Assembly: GCA_021798955.1 (NCBI GenBank)
Contig: JAJZBK010000003.1
Location: 62,001-126,000, forward strand
DNA length: 64,000 nt
Direction: 5' to 3'
From: Actinomycetes bacterium
Lineage (GTDB): Bacteria; Actinomycetota; Acidimicrobiia; Acidimicrobiales; RAAP-2
The position numbers and the translations under genes were made by a program. Below, piece by piece: positions 1 through 8,210 of this stretch; position 1 is the first letter of the stretch; each line of letters opens with the position of its first letter. The notes under the pieces were generated by a model that was not told the DNA's origin, ran no database searches, and saw only the letters and a list, made by a program, of their open reading frames with translations.

Positions 1-125
1 GACGCCCGAGCGGCGCCTGACCCGTTCGTCGTGCTCGAGGCACGAAGTGCGCCAGAGCCGGGGGCGCGGCTACCAACGCCAGGCAGTAAGGTCGGACCGG
101 AGCACCGACACGAAAGGGGACCCAC
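1..125. other. Left-edge non-coding stretch
   Basis: No convincing coding frame is seen here. The last bases before the small ORF carry a purine-rich GAAAGGGGA at about 112-120, a plausible ribosome binding site for the GTG at 126. Confidence 0.5.
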
Positions 126-338
126 GTGGACCTGACCGGAGTCTGTGACGACCACGTGCTCACGCGCTACCGCGAGCTCCTCGACGCCGAGGACGCTGCG
201 TTCGACGCGCTGGAGCACGACTGCGAGGACGGCGACCGGGCCCGGTGGGAAGTGGACGTGGCGGCCTGGCAGCAGGCGCTCACGAAGAAGATCGCCTTCC
301 TCCAGGGTCTCGGGTTCGAGGTGTCCATTCCTGCCTGA
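126..338 (+). CDS. Small acidic protein of unknown function
   Basis: A 70-residue ORF starting at GTG, with a good purine-rich Shine-Dalgarno (AAAGGGGA) about 6 nt upstream. The product is acidic and predicted mainly helical, with many Asp/Glu/Ala, two Trp (WEVDVAAWQQAL) and a short hydrophobic C-terminus (LQGLGFEVSIPA). No signal peptide, membrane segment or catalytic motif is visible. I do not recognise the family. Codon use fits the GC-rich neighbours, with strong third-position G/C. It is followed by a long perfect hairpin and converges on mdh, so it looks like a single-gene transcript. A real gene is likely; function unknown. Confidence 0.6.
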   Translation: MDLTGVCDDHVLTRYRELLDAEDAAFDALEHDCEDGDRARWEVDVAAWQQALTKKIAFLQGLGFEVSIPA

Positions 339-413
339 ACGCCCGCCGGCTACGGCCATAGCGGCTTCGCTCGGCAGCTCGACAGCTCGGCAGCTCGACA
401 CAACGTGACGGCC

Positions 414-456
414 GCCCACGACGGCGCCCTCCACGTCGGAGGGCGCCGTCGTGGGC
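414..456. terminator. Perfect 19-bp hairpin, probable bidirectional terminator
   Basis: Arms at 414-432 and 438-456 are exact reverse complements (GCCCACGACGGCGCCCTCC and its complement) around a 5-nt loop. It lies between the plus-strand small ORF and the minus-strand mdh, whose stop is at 488, so it can serve both transcripts. There is no T tract, which is common for hairpin terminators in GC-rich actinobacteria. Confidence 0.7.
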
Positions 457-487
457 ACGTCCTTCAGGACATCGGAGAGCGTCTCGC

Positions 488-1492
488 TCAGGGAAGCAGC
501 GAGGCCACCTCGGACCGCTCCCCCTCCAGCTCCTCGACGGTCAGGCGCACCCGCTCGGCGGCGAACGCGTCGTGCTCGAGGCCCTCGACCACCGACCACG
601 AACCGTCGGCTGCCACCCGCACGGGGAAGCCGAACTGCAGGCCCTCGGGGACCCCGTACTCGCCGCGTGACACCACGGCCAGGGAGGTCCAGTCGTCCCC
701 TTCCGTCGGCGTGCGGATGCTGACCACCGAGTCGATGGCCGCGTTGGCGGCCGACGCGGCCGACGAGGCACCTCTGGCGTCGATGATGGCGGCACCCCGC
801 TTCTGCACCGTGGTGAGGAACTCGCCCTGCAACCACGCCTCGTCGGCGATCACGTCGGGTGCCGGTCGTCCGCCGATGCGAGCGTGGGCGAAGTCGGGGA
901 ACTGCGTCGAGGAGTGGTTGCCCCAGATGGCCAGGTTGGTGACGTCCGCCACCGGGACGCCGGCCCGCTTGGCCAGCTGGGTCTTCGCCCGGTTCTCGTC
1001 GAGCCGGGTCATGGAGAAGAAGCGGTCCGCCGGCACCTCGGGGGCGTTGGCCCGGGCGATCAGGCAGTTGGTGTTGCAGGGGTTCCCCACCACCAGCACC
1101 CGGACGTCGGAGGCGGCGTTGGCGGCGATCGCCTTGCCCTGGGGGCCGAAGATCCCGCCGTTGATCGAGAGCAGGTCGCCCCGCTCCATGCCCGCCTTGC
1201 GCGGCACCGATCCCACCAGGAGGGCCCAGGACGTCCCGTCGAACCCGGTCTTCAGGTCGGAGGTGGCGACGATATCGGCGAGCAGCGGGAACGCGCAGTC
1301 GTCGAGCTCCATCACCACACCTTCGAGCGCCTTCATCGCCGGCTCGATCTCGAGGAGGCGAAGGACGACGGGCTGGTCGGGTCCGAGGAGGTGCCCGGAG
1401 GCGATCCGGAAGAGGAGCGAGTACCCGATCTGACCGGCCGCTCCGGTCACGGTGACCTGGACGGGGGGCTTGGTGGAGGAGTTAGCAGCCAT
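488..1492 (-). CDS. mdh: Malate dehydrogenase
   Basis: NAD-dependent malate dehydrogenase, interconverting malate and oxaloacetate in the cytosolic TCA cycle. The 334-residue length is usual for the long bacterial MDH type. The N-terminal Rossmann motif is [17 protein letters not shown]. Substrate arginines lie in [11 protein letters not shown] and the TRLDENRAK segment carries the catalytic Asp; the catalytic His is in [11 protein letters not shown]. The ATG start is preceded 7 nt upstream by TAGCCT and has no Shine-Dalgarno, which suggests a leaderless mRNA. The window also encodes SucCD a few kilobases away. Identification is secure. Confidence 0.97.
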   Translation of the reverse strand: MAANSSTKPPVQVTVTGAAGQIGYSLLFRIASGHLLGPDQPVVLRLLEIEPAMKALEGVVMELDDCAFPLLADIVATSDLKTGFDGTSWALLVGSVPRKAGMERGDLLSINGGIFGPQGKAIAANAASDVRVLVVGNPCNTNCLIARANAPEVPADRFFSMTRLDENRAKTQLAKRAGVPVADVTNLAIWGNHSSTQFPDFAHARIGGRPAPDVIADEAWLQGEFLTTVQKRGAAIIDARGASSAASAANAAIDSVVSIRTPTEGDDWTSLAVVSRGEYGVPEGLQFGFPVRVAADGSWSVVEGLEHDAFAAERVRLTVEELEGERSEVASLLP

Positions 1493-1499
1493 GCAGCCG

Positions 1500-1505
1500 A
1501 GGCTA
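1500..1505 (-). promoter_or_regulatory. Putative -10 element of mdh (leaderless)
   Basis: TAGCCT on the minus strand, ending 7 nt before the mdh ATG. This would place transcription initiation at or next to the start codon. No clear -35 is seen and no ribosome binding site exists in the gap. Confidence 0.4.
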
Positions 1506-1564
1506 CTCGGCCGCCCTGTGGACAGGCGAACCGGCAGCGCCGCCCGGGGCGGTCGAGGCCCTGG

Positions 1565-2425
1565 TCAGGCGCCCAGGCCGAGGGCGGCGTAGATCTCCCT
1601 GGTGGCGCTCGACCGGTTGAGCGTATAGAAGTGCAGCCCCGGGGCGCCGCCCTCGAGGAGCTCGCGGCACAGGTCGATGGCCAGGGCCACACCTTGGTGG
1701 CGGACGGCTTCCGCCCCCCCGGTCCGAAAGGCAGCCTCGAGCCGTTCGACCATCCACGTCGGCACGGCCGCCCCCATGGCACCCATGCGCGAGATGGAGG
1801 CGATGCTGGTGACCGGCATGATCCCCGGGAGCACCGGCGCTCGGACGTCGCGTTCGGCCAGGTCGGCAACCAGCCTCCAGTACTCCCCCGCTTCGAAGAA
1901 GAACTGGGTCACGGCGAAGTCGGCCAGCCGCAACTTGGCGGCCAGGTGGTCACGATCGCTGGTCAGGTCCGGGGAGTCGGGGTGCCCCGCCGGCTGCGCC
2001 GCCACGCCGATGGAGAAGCCTCCGATGGCGCGGGCCAGTTCGACCAGCTCGATGGCATGACGGAGCTCGCCGACGCCCGCGGCTCGGTCGACTGGCGGGT
2101 CGCCACCCAAGGCCATGAGGTTCTCGACGCCGGCCTTGCGGTAGTCGACCAGGATGTCGGCCAGCTCGAGACGGGTGTGGGCGGCGCAGACCAAGTGGGC
2201 CATGGGCGTGAGCGTCGTGGTCGTGAGCAACCCGGTGACCAGGTCGAAGGTGCGCTGGCGCGACGCCGCCCCACCCCGGTAGGTGACGGAGACGAACGAC
2301 GGTGCCAGCGGCTCGAGGTCGCGCATGGTGGCCACCAGGCGCGCCTGTTCGGCGTCGGTCTTCGGCGGGAAGAACTCGAAGGAGTAGGTCGGACCCTTGG
2401 CCAGCAGGTCGGTGATGCGCGTCAT
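1565..2425 (-). CDS. metF: 5,10-methylenetetrahydrofolate reductase
   Basis: Flavoprotein that reduces 5,10-methylene-THF to 5-methyl-THF for methionine synthesis. The protein begins with the typical TDLLAKGPTYSFEFFPPKTD; FVSVTYRGG and MALGGDPP are family signatures. The length of 286 residues is normal. I chose the ATG at 2425; a GTG eight codons upstream (2449) is also in frame. TAGGCT lies 10 nt upstream of the ATG and no Shine-Dalgarno is visible. Its same-strand neighbours FolD, PurH and PurN use the same folate pool, making this a one-carbon block. Confidence 0.95.
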   Translation of the reverse strand: MTRITDLLAKGPTYSFEFFPPKTDAEQARLVATMRDLEPLAPSFVSVTYRGGAASRQRTFDLVTGLLTTTTLTPMAHLVCAAHTRLELADILVDYRKAGVENLMALGGDPPVDRAAGVGELRHAIELVELARAIGGFSIGVAAQPAGHPDSPDLTSDRDHLAAKLRLADFAVTQFFFEAGEYWRLVADLAERDVRAPVLPGIMPVTSIASISRMGAMGAAVPTWMVERLEAAFRTGGAEAVRHQGVALAIDLCRELLEGGAPGLHFYTLNRSSATREIYAALGLGA

Positions 2426-2516
2426 GGGTCGGGCCAGCCTACCGAGCACGCTGCACCCGTGCCCGGGTCGAGCGCGGGCGCCCGCCGTCCCCGGTCAGAG
2501 CATCGGCCGAGAACGT

Positions 2517-2888
2517 TCAGTCGACCCGGCCGTAGTCGTCCTCGAGGCGGACGATGTCGTCCTCGCCGAAGTACGCGCCGTGCTGCACCTCGACGAAGAC
2601 AAGCTCGTGGGCACCGCGGTTCTCGATGCGATGGGCGGTGCCGGCTGGGACGTCGACCGCGTCGCCCGGCCCGACCGTTCGCTCGGTGCCGTCGAGCACG
2701 ACCACCCCCTCGCCCGAGACGACGAACCAGTGCTCAGATCGCCGGGCGTGCTGCTGGTAGCTCAGCCGCTTGCCCGGGAGCACCTCGATCCGCTTGACCT
2801 TGTGGGAGTCCTCGTCGGACAGCACCGTATAGCGGCCCCAGGGTCGCTCGTCGGTCTCGAGGCCTGCCGTCCCGTCCGTCGTCGCCAT
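2517..2888 (-). CDS. Cupin-domain protein, mannose-6-phosphate isomerase type II-like
   Basis: A 123-residue single-cupin protein resembling the C-terminal domain of bifunctional mannose-1-phosphate guanylyltransferase/mannose-6-phosphate isomerase. The start is set at the ATG at 2888 because GAGGAGCG lies just upstream; the frame can extend 15 codons further to 2933. Visible features are the family opening RPWGRYTVL, then VLPGKRLSYQQHARRSEHW (two cupin His plus Glu in motif 1) and PAGTAHRIEN (motif 2 His). The fold and likely metal binding are clear. The substrate is not: a sugar-phosphate isomerase role is inferred from the family, and no guanylyltransferase gene is nearby. Confidence 0.82.
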   Translation of the reverse strand: MATTDGTAGLETDERPWGRYTVLSDEDSHKVKRIEVLPGKRLSYQQHARRSEHWFVVSGEGVVVLDGTERTVGPGDAVDVPAGTAHRIENRGAHELVFVEVQHGAYFGEDDIVRLEDDYGRVD

Positions 2889-3078
2889 CGACCTCGCTCC
2901 TCGTGCTCGTGCAGCCGGTGCCCGGGTCGGCATCCGGCTCGCTGGCCGGTCGTCGTGTCGCCGGACCGGCGACCAGACCGTCGCGCCAGCCAGACGTTAG
3001 TGCGGTCAGAGCTGGGCCCAGGGCGCCCCGGCGGCGACCATCACCGGCATGCGTCGAACGACGAAGGCCCGCGGTCGC

Positions 3079-3933
3079 TCACCGCGCCCGTTCGGCTGCC
3101 TGTACCGCGTTGCGCAAGAGCATGGCCCGGGTCATCGGACCGACCCCGCCGATGCGGGGGGTGATCCACCCAGCCACGTCGGCCACCGCGTCGTCCACGT
3201 CGGAGAGGAGGCGCCGGCCCTCCCACGACGTCCCGGCCCCGACCACGGCGGCTCCGGGCTTCACCATCTCCGGGGTGACGAGGCCCGCCCGGCCGGCCGC
3301 GGCCACCACCACGTCGGCCTGGCGGACGAGCCCGGCCACGTCGGCCACCCCCGTGTGCACGACGGTGACCGCGGCGTTGCACCCCGGACGTTTGAGGGCG
3401 AGGAGCAGGGCCAGCGGTCGACCGATGGTCAGGCCCCGCCCGATGACGACCACGTGGCGCCCTTCGACCGGGACGTCGTAGGCGTGGAGCAGCTCGATGA
3501 TCCCCGCCGGCGTGCAGGGCAACGTTCCAGGGCTGCCCATCACCAACCGGCCGAGGTTGACGGGGTGGAGGCCGTCGACGTCTTTCGCCGGGTCGACGGC
3601 GAGCAGCACTCGCTCCTCGTCGAGGCCAGCCGGGAGCGGGAGCTGGACGAGGTAGGCGTGGACGGCAGGGTCGGCGTTGAAGCGAGCCACGGTGGCCTCG
3701 AGCTCACCCTGGGAGACGTCTGCCGGCAGGTGCTCGTGGACCGAGCGGATGCCGACTTCGGCACAGTCGGCGTGCTTCATGGCCACGTAGCGGGCGCTCG
3801 GTGCGTCGTCGCCGACGAGGATGGTGCCCAGCCCGACCTCGACGCCGGCGTCGCGCAGCCGCGCCACCCGGTCGGTCACCTCGGCGCGCACCCGAGCCGC
3901 CAAGGCCTCGCCGTCAAGCAGTGTGGCGCTCAT
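3079..3933 (-). CDS. folD: Bifunctional methylenetetrahydrofolate dehydrogenase / methenyl-THF cyclohydrolase
   Basis: Cytosolic FolD converts 5,10-methylene-THF to 10-formyl-THF, the formyl donor for PurN and PurH encoded just upstream. The length of 284 residues is typical. The catalytic Lys is in [25 protein letters not shown] and [11 protein letters not shown] are the FolD signatures, followed by the Rossmann segment [20 protein letters not shown] ribosome binding site precedes the ATG. It is co-directional with purN-purH (62 nt downstream of purH), so co-transcription is likely. Confidence 0.97.
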   Translation of the reverse strand: MSATLLDGEALAARVRAEVTDRVARLRDAGVEVGLGTILVGDDAPSARYVAMKHADCAEVGIRSVHEHLPADVSQGELEATVARFNADPAVHAYLVQLPLPAGLDEERVLLAVDPAKDVDGLHPVNLGRLVMGSPGTLPCTPAGIIELLHAYDVPVEGRHVVVIGRGLTIGRPLALLLALKRPGCNAAVTVVHTGVADVAGLVRQADVVVAAAGRAGLVTPEMVKPGAAVVGAGTSWEGRRLLSDVDDAVADVAGWITPRIGGVGPMTRAMLLRNAVQAAERAR

Positions 3934-3994
3934 CGCTGTCGTCCTTCCGTGTCCGCTGCGGTCCCCGGCGCCGTGGTGTCGTACCCGAGCGGCG

Positions 3995-5536
3995 TCAATG
4001 CCGGAAGTGACGCTCGCCCCGGGCGGTCACCATGGCGATCCCGGCGGCATCGGCGGCCGCCACCACCTCGGCGTCACGGATCGAGCCACCCGGCTGCACG
4101 ACGGCGGCAACACCGGCCCGGGCAAGTACTTCGAGCCCGTCAGGGAAGGGGAAGAAGGCGTCGCTCGCCGCCGCCCCACCGCGCGCCCGGCTGCCAGCCT
4201 TGGTGACGGCGAGCTCGGCAGCGACCACCCGCGACTGCTGTCCGGCACCCACCCCGACGCCTTGGCCGTCGGTGGCCACCACGATGGCGTTCGACGTGGT
4301 CCGGGCGCATAACGTCCAGGCCAGCTCGAGGTCACGCCACTCCTCCTCCGTCGGGACGCGGGTGGTTGCCACCTCCCACTGCGACCGAGGTACGAGGAAG
4401 CGATCGGCATCTTGGACGAGGGCACTGCCGCCCAAGGAGCGGACCTGACGGCCGAGGGGCTCGGGAGCCGGGGCGGAGAGCAACCGGGTGGCCTTGCGCT
4501 TGGCCGACAGCCTGGCGAGCGCCGTCTCGTCGTACCCCGAGGCAACGATCACGTCGGCCTGGGGCCCGCTGGCGATCACCTCGGCGATCTCGTCGGTGAC
4601 CCGACCGTGGACGGCGACGATGCCACCGAACGCAGACGTCGGATCGCACTCGAGTGCCCGTCGATAGGCGTCGGCGAGCCCGGTGTCGAGCGCCGCACCG
4701 CACGGATTGGCGTGCTTGATGATGGCGACGGCCTCACCACGGTTTAGGTCGGCGAGCTCGTGGACCAGGCGCCAGGCCGCGTCGGTGTCGAACAGGTTGA
4801 GGTAGGAGAGCTCCTTGCCGGCGTGCTGGACGGCGCCGTCCCACCACGACGTCTGTCCGACTACCCGGTAACGGGCACCGTGCTGGTGAGGGTTCTCGCC
4901 GTAGCGGAGCGAGCCGGCCCGTTCGAGGGTGAGGTGGATCGTCGGTGGCAGCACGGCTGCCTCGGGAGCTGCCTCAGGAGCTGCCGCGTCGACAGCGTCG
5001 AACCACGACACGATGGCTGCGTCGTACGCGGCCGTGTGGGCGAACGCCTCCCGGGCAAGCCGTCGACGGGTGACATCCGACAACCTTCCCGCGGTGCGCA
5101 GCTCGCCCAGCACGTCGTCGTACGCATCCGGCGAGACGACCACGCCCACGTGTGCATGGTTCTTGGCGGCGGCTCGCACCATGGTGGGCCCGCCCACGTC
5201 GATCAGCTCGATGGACGGGTCCGACGAGAACGGGTAGAGGTTGCATACCACCAGGTCGATCGGGCCGATGCCCTGCGCCTCGAGGTCAGCGAGGTGGTCG
5301 GGCTTCGACCGGTCGGCCAAGATGCCCCCGTGGACCACCGGGTGGAGGGTCTTGACCCGGCCACCGAGCATCTCGGGTGCTCCCGTCAGCTCGGAGACCT
5401 CGAGGTGGGGAATGCCGGCAGCAGCCAGGGCCACCGACGTGCCGCCGGAGGACACGAGCTCCCAACCCAGCTCGACCAGGCCGCGGGCGAGGTCCTCGAT
5501 CCCCCGCTTGTCGTACACCGACACCAGCGCCCTCAT
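3995..5536 (-). CDS. purH: Bifunctional AICAR transformylase / IMP cyclohydrolase
   Basis: Catalyses the last two steps of de novo IMP synthesis: formylation of AICAR by 10-formyl-THF, then ring closure. 513 residues. The N-terminal IMP cyclohydrolase (MGS-like) domain opens with [19 protein letters not shown]; the C-terminal transformylase domain contains the Lys-His motif in [14 protein letters not shown]. The frame is open far upstream, but the ATG at 5536 matches the family start and overlaps the purN stop as ATGA, showing translational coupling. The protein ends in the family-typical [15 protein letters not shown]. Confidence 0.97.
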   Translation of the reverse strand: MRALVSVYDKRGIEDLARGLVELGWELVSSGGTSVALAAAGIPHLEVSELTGAPEMLGGRVKTLHPVVHGGILADRSKPDHLADLEAQGIGPIDLVVCNLYPFSSDPSIELIDVGGPTMVRAAAKNHAHVGVVVSPDAYDDVLGELRTAGRLSDVTRRRLAREAFAHTAAYDAAIVSWFDAVDAAAPEAAPEAAVLPPTIHLTLERAGSLRYGENPHQHGARYRVVGQTSWWDGAVQHAGKELSYLNLFDTDAAWRLVHELADLNRGEAVAIIKHANPCGAALDTGLADAYRRALECDPTSAFGGIVAVHGRVTDEIAEVIASGPQADVIVASGYDETALARLSAKRKATRLLSAPAPEPLGRQVRSLGGSALVQDADRFLVPRSQWEVATTRVPTEEEWRDLELAWTLCARTTSNAIVVATDGQGVGVGAGQQSRVVAAELAVTKAGSRARGGAAASDAFFPFPDGLEVLARAGVAAVVQPGGSIRDAEVVAAADAAGIAMVTARGERHFRH

Positions 5537-6189
5537 CGCTCCACCTCTCGTTGCTCTCGCTCGCCCCCTGATCTTCCTGCCTCCAGTGGGCAGCGCGCCA
5601 ACCCGGCGACGAACTGCCGGATGGTCGCCGGGTAGAGCCGTCGCTCGACGGTCTTGATCCGCTCGTGGAGGGACTCGACGGTGTCGCCGTCGAGGATCGG
5701 GACGGCCTCTTGGGCCAGCACCGGACCGGCGTCCATCTCGAGGGTGGCGAGGTGGACCGTGGTTCCGGTCTCGGTCACGCCCGCCGCCAGGGCGTCCTCG
5801 ACCGCATGCCAACCGGGGAAGGCGGGCAGGAGGGCTGGGTGGGTGTTGAGGACCCGGTCGGGGAACGCGTCGTGGACGGCCCGGCCCAGTACCGTGCCGA
5901 ACCCCGCCATCACGACGACGTCCACGCCTCGACCGACCAGCTCTGCGGTCACCGCCTCGGTGAAGGTGTCACGTTCGAAGGCCGGGCCGAACCCCCCGAA
6001 CCGCCCGCGGTCGACCAGCACGGCGGGCACGCCCCCTCCGTGGGCCACCTCGAGCGCCCGGCACGGGCGGTCGGCGACCACCACCGTCACCGGGATGCCG
6101 TCGGCCAGGATCGCCTCGAGGATGGTGCCGCTGCCCGACGCCAGGACCCCGATGGCAGTGTCGGCGGAGCACGGGAGGCCGTCGGGCAC
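5533..6189 (-). CDS. purN: Phosphoribosylglycinamide formyltransferase
   Basis: PurN transfers a formyl group from 10-formyl-THF to GAR in purine synthesis. 218 residues from a GTG start. The catalytic triad is visible: Asn115 and His117 in RVLNTHPALLPAFPG and Asp153 in EMDAGPVL. The nucleotide-binding loop near residues 17-26 reads ASGSGTILEA; the usual Asn of GSGSN is Ile, a mild departure. TAGCCT ends 6 nt before the GTG with no Shine-Dalgarno, suggesting a leaderless message. The stop overlaps the purH start. Confidence 0.95.
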   Translation of the reverse strand: MPDGLPCSADTAIGVLASGSGTILEAILADGIPVTVVVADRPCRALEVAHGGGVPAVLVDRGRFGGFGPAFERDTFTEAVTAELVGRGVDVVVMAGFGTVLGRAVHDAFPDRVLNTHPALLPAFPGWHAVEDALAAGVTETGTTVHLATLEMDAGPVLAQEAVPILDGDTVESLHERIKTVERRLYPATIRQFVAGLARCPLEAGRSGGEREQREVER

Positions 6190-6195
6190 GGGCGC

Positions 6196-6201
6196 AGGCT
6201 A
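6196..6201 (-). promoter_or_regulatory. Putative -10 element of purN (leaderless)
   Basis: Minus-strand TAGCCT, identical to the hexamers before mdh and glmS, ending 6 nt before the purN GTG. The -35 region is not recognisable. Confidence 0.4.
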
Positions 6202-6603
6202 GCAGTGCCGGCCCACCCCTTCTCTCGCAGCCGCGTTGACTCATCTAAAACCTCCGCGTAGCCCCATTCATTGCCTCACGTCGGACCTCCGCATGGCGAG
6301 GGGCCACCGTCCGGGGACGGCACGCCGGGCGCGCTTCGTCGGGCGGCAAGGCCCGCCAGCCCCCGGGCAGTCCCGGTCCCCTGCCGGACCAGGACCGAAG
6401 GACGGCCGCCCGTACGACGCGGCCCGACCGGCCTGCCACCGGTCCGGGCCGACGCCGTTCGGTCCCCCCTGCCCCGTGCTGCCCCTCGTCAGTGGTATCG
6501 GCACGAACGCCCGCCAACCCAAGCGCGACCACTCAAAAACGGGGCTGGCCGGTCTCCCCGGGGCTGACCTGGTGACCGCCGGGAGGACCCTGGGCGACAG
6601 GCC
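6202..6603. other. 400-bp GC-rich non-coding gap with many hairpins
   Basis: No credible coding sequence: the 95-codon minus-strand frame at 6245-6532 is Arg/Pro/Gly-rich and looks random. Several short perfect inverted repeats occur, for example CCGTCCGGGGACGG on the plus strand. On the minus strand a weak promoter-like TTGGGT, 17 nt, GATACC precedes it. I compared it by eye with RNase P, SRP RNA, tmRNA, 6S and cobalamin riboswitch signatures and found no match. It could be an unrecognised structured RNA or spacer. Confidence 0.4.
6535..6560 (-). terminator. Possible terminator of the HAD gene
   Basis: On the minus strand CGGGG and CCCCG arms (5 bp, 11-nt loop) are followed immediately by TTTTT, 44 nt after the HAD stop. 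It is the only T tract noticed after a stem in the gaps examined, though the stem is short. Confidence 0.4.
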
Positions 6604-7311
6604 TCAGCGAGCGCCGAGGCGGTGCAGGAGCGCTGGATCGAGCTCCTCCAACGAGTCGATCCTGGCATCGCAAAAGCCCCACCGAGCCGACGACGCTGTC
6701 GCCTCCTCGGGCACGACCACGACTCGCATGCGAGCCGCCTTGGCGGCGATGGCACCGTTGAACGAGTCCTCCACCGCCAAGCAGGCGGTGGGGTCGACGC
6801 CGAGCTTCGCCGCCGTCGTCAGGTAGGCGCCGGGGTGAGGCTTGCCCAGCGGCTCCCACTCTGCCGAGTGCCACACGCCAACCAGGTCCGAGATGCCCAG
6901 GCGGTCGAGAGCCGCCTCGATGACGACGGCGTACGAACCCGAGCACACGGCCACCAGGAGGCCGAGGTCGCCGCAGCGCCGCAGCGCCTCGACGGCGCCG
7001 GGCATCGGCTCGCCCGCCGCAGCGACGAGCTCGGCGACACGGGCCGTGACCGCCCGCTCGACCTCGGCAGGGTCGCGTCCCGACCACGGTCGGCGCTCGA
7101 ACCAGTGGCGCACGGCGTCGTCGATGCGGAGCCCCATCGTCTCGCGGGCGTCCGCCTCGGTGAGCACGACGCCCACCTCGGCGAACACCTCGATCTCGGC
7201 CTGACGCCAGAACGGCTCCGAGTCGACGAGCACCCCGTCGAGATCGAAGACCACGGCAGCCAGCGGGTGGCCGTCGAGGGCGTCCGCCGACGGGATGCCG
7301 GTCGCCCCCAC
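6604..7311 (-). CDS. HAD-superfamily sugar-phosphatase-like hydrolase
   Basis: 235-residue haloacid dehalogenase-type phosphatase. Motif I is VVFDLDGVLVDSEPFW, with the nucleophile and general acid-base Asp pair. Motif II is the Ser in VCSGSY, motif III the Lys in GKPHP, and motif IV the acidic AVEDSFNG. The VDSEPFW cap start and overall order resemble beta-phosphoglucomutase/hexitol-phosphatase (YniC-like) enzymes. Substrate cannot be read from sequence. It starts with GTG 8 nt after the sucD stop, so it probably shares the sucCD transcript. Confidence 0.88.
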   Translation of the reverse strand: MGATGIPSADALDGHPLAAVVFDLDGVLVDSEPFWRQAEIEVFAEVGVVLTEADARETMGLRIDDAVRHWFERRPWSGRDPAEVERAVTARVAELVAAAGEPMPGAVEALRRCGDLGLLVAVCSGSYAVVIEAALDRLGISDLVGVWHSAEWEPLGKPHPGAYLTTAAKLGVDPTACLAVEDSFNGAIAAKAARMRVVVVPEEATASSARWGFCDARIDSLEELDPALLHRLGAR

Positions 7312-7319
7312 AGGCCTGC

Positions 7320-8210
7320 TCAGCCGAGCTTTCGGACGACGTCCACCATGGCCTCGCCGGCTTCGGTCGGGTTCTGGGCGACGGTGACGCCGGCCTCGGC
7401 GAGCGCCTGCATCTTGGCCTGAGCGGTGCCCTTCGAGCCCGAGATGATGGCGCCAGCGTGGCCCATCTTGCGGCCCGGGGGTGCGGTCACCCCGGCGATG
7501 TAGGAGACGATCGGCTTCGTCATCGACGCGGCGATGAACTCGGCCGCCTCCTCCTCGGCGGAGCCCCCGATCTCGCCGATCATCATCACGGCTCGGGTGT
7601 CGGGGTCGTCCTCGAAGGCGCGGAGACAGTCGATGAAGCTCGTGCCCGGCACCGGGTCGCCGCCGATGCCGACGCAGGTGGTCTGGCCGATGCCCTGCTG
7701 GGAGAGCTCGTGGAGCGCCTGGTAGGTCAGGGTCCCTGACCGGCTGACGATCCCCACCGGTCCACCGGCCAACGCGATGTCACCCGAGGTGATGCCGATG
7801 TTGCACTTGCCGGGCGAGATGATCCCGGGGCAGTTGGGCCCGAGGAGACGGGTGCCAGGGAAGTCCCGCACCAGGCGGTTGTACGCAAGGGCTTCGTCCT
7901 GGGCGGGGATGCCTTCGGTGATGCACACGACGAAGGGCACGCCGGCGGCGGCGGCTTCGAGCACGGCGTCGGCGGCGAACGGCGGCGGGACCGAGATGAA
8001 GGACGCGTTGGCCCCCGTGGCCTCCACCGCCTCGGCGACGGTGGCGAACACCGGGATGCCTTCGATCTCCTCGCCTCCCCGCTTGGGGTTGGTCCCGGCC
8101 ACGACCTGCGTGCCGTACGCCCGGTTGCGCAAGCCGTGGTAGAGGCCCTGGCTGGTTGGGCTGACGCCCTGGATGACGACCTTGGTGGTCTCGTCGACGA
8201 AGATGCTCAT
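7320..8210 (-). CDS. sucD: Succinate-CoA ligase, alpha subunit
   Basis: Alpha subunit of succinyl-CoA synthetase, which couples succinyl-CoA to succinate conversion with nucleotide triphosphate formation. 296 residues. The N-terminal CoA-binding domain holds VVIQGVSPTSQGLYHGLRN. GPNCPGIISPGKCNIGI is characteristic, and the phosphorylated His is in KMGHAGAIISG. The start overlaps the sucC stop as ATGA, so the two subunits are translationally coupled. Confidence 0.97.
   Translation of the reverse strand: MSIFVDETTKVVIQGVSPTSQGLYHGLRNRAYGTQVVAGTNPKRGGEEIEGIPVFATVAEAVEATGANASFISVPPPFAADAVLEAAAAGVPFVVCITEGIPAQDEALAYNRLVRDFPGTRLLGPNCPGIISPGKCNIGITSGDIALAGGPVGIVSRSGTLTYQALHELSQQGIGQTTCVGIGGDPVPGTSFIDCLRAFEDDPDTRAVMMIGEIGGSAEEEAAEFIAASMTKPIVSYIAGVTAPPGRKMGHAGAIISGSKGTAQAKMQALAEAGVTVAQNPTEAGEAMVDVVRKLG

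Noticed and set aside
884-2797. Plus-strand 637-codon frame over mdh and metF
   Set aside because: Antisense shadow of two well-supported genes; the composition is Gly/Arg/His-rich and no family is recognisable.
6245-6532. 95-codon minus-strand frame in the purN upstream gap
   Set aside because: Arg/Pro/Gly-rich product without pattern, no ribosome binding site, and codon positions do not show the usual third-position GC bias.
6547-6565. Minus-strand sequence resembling a cobalamin-riboswitch B12 box (AGCCCCGGGGAGACCGGCC)
   Set aside because: It has two extra bases against the consensus, and the roughly 150-200 nt of conserved riboswitch core that should precede it would lie inside the HAD coding sequence, where nothing matches.
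6567-6580. ACCAGGTCAG near the HAD 3' end, reminiscent of SRP RNA domain IV
   Set aside because: The GGAA-type tetraloop and the opposite AGCAG strand are missing, so the similarity is a short coincidence.
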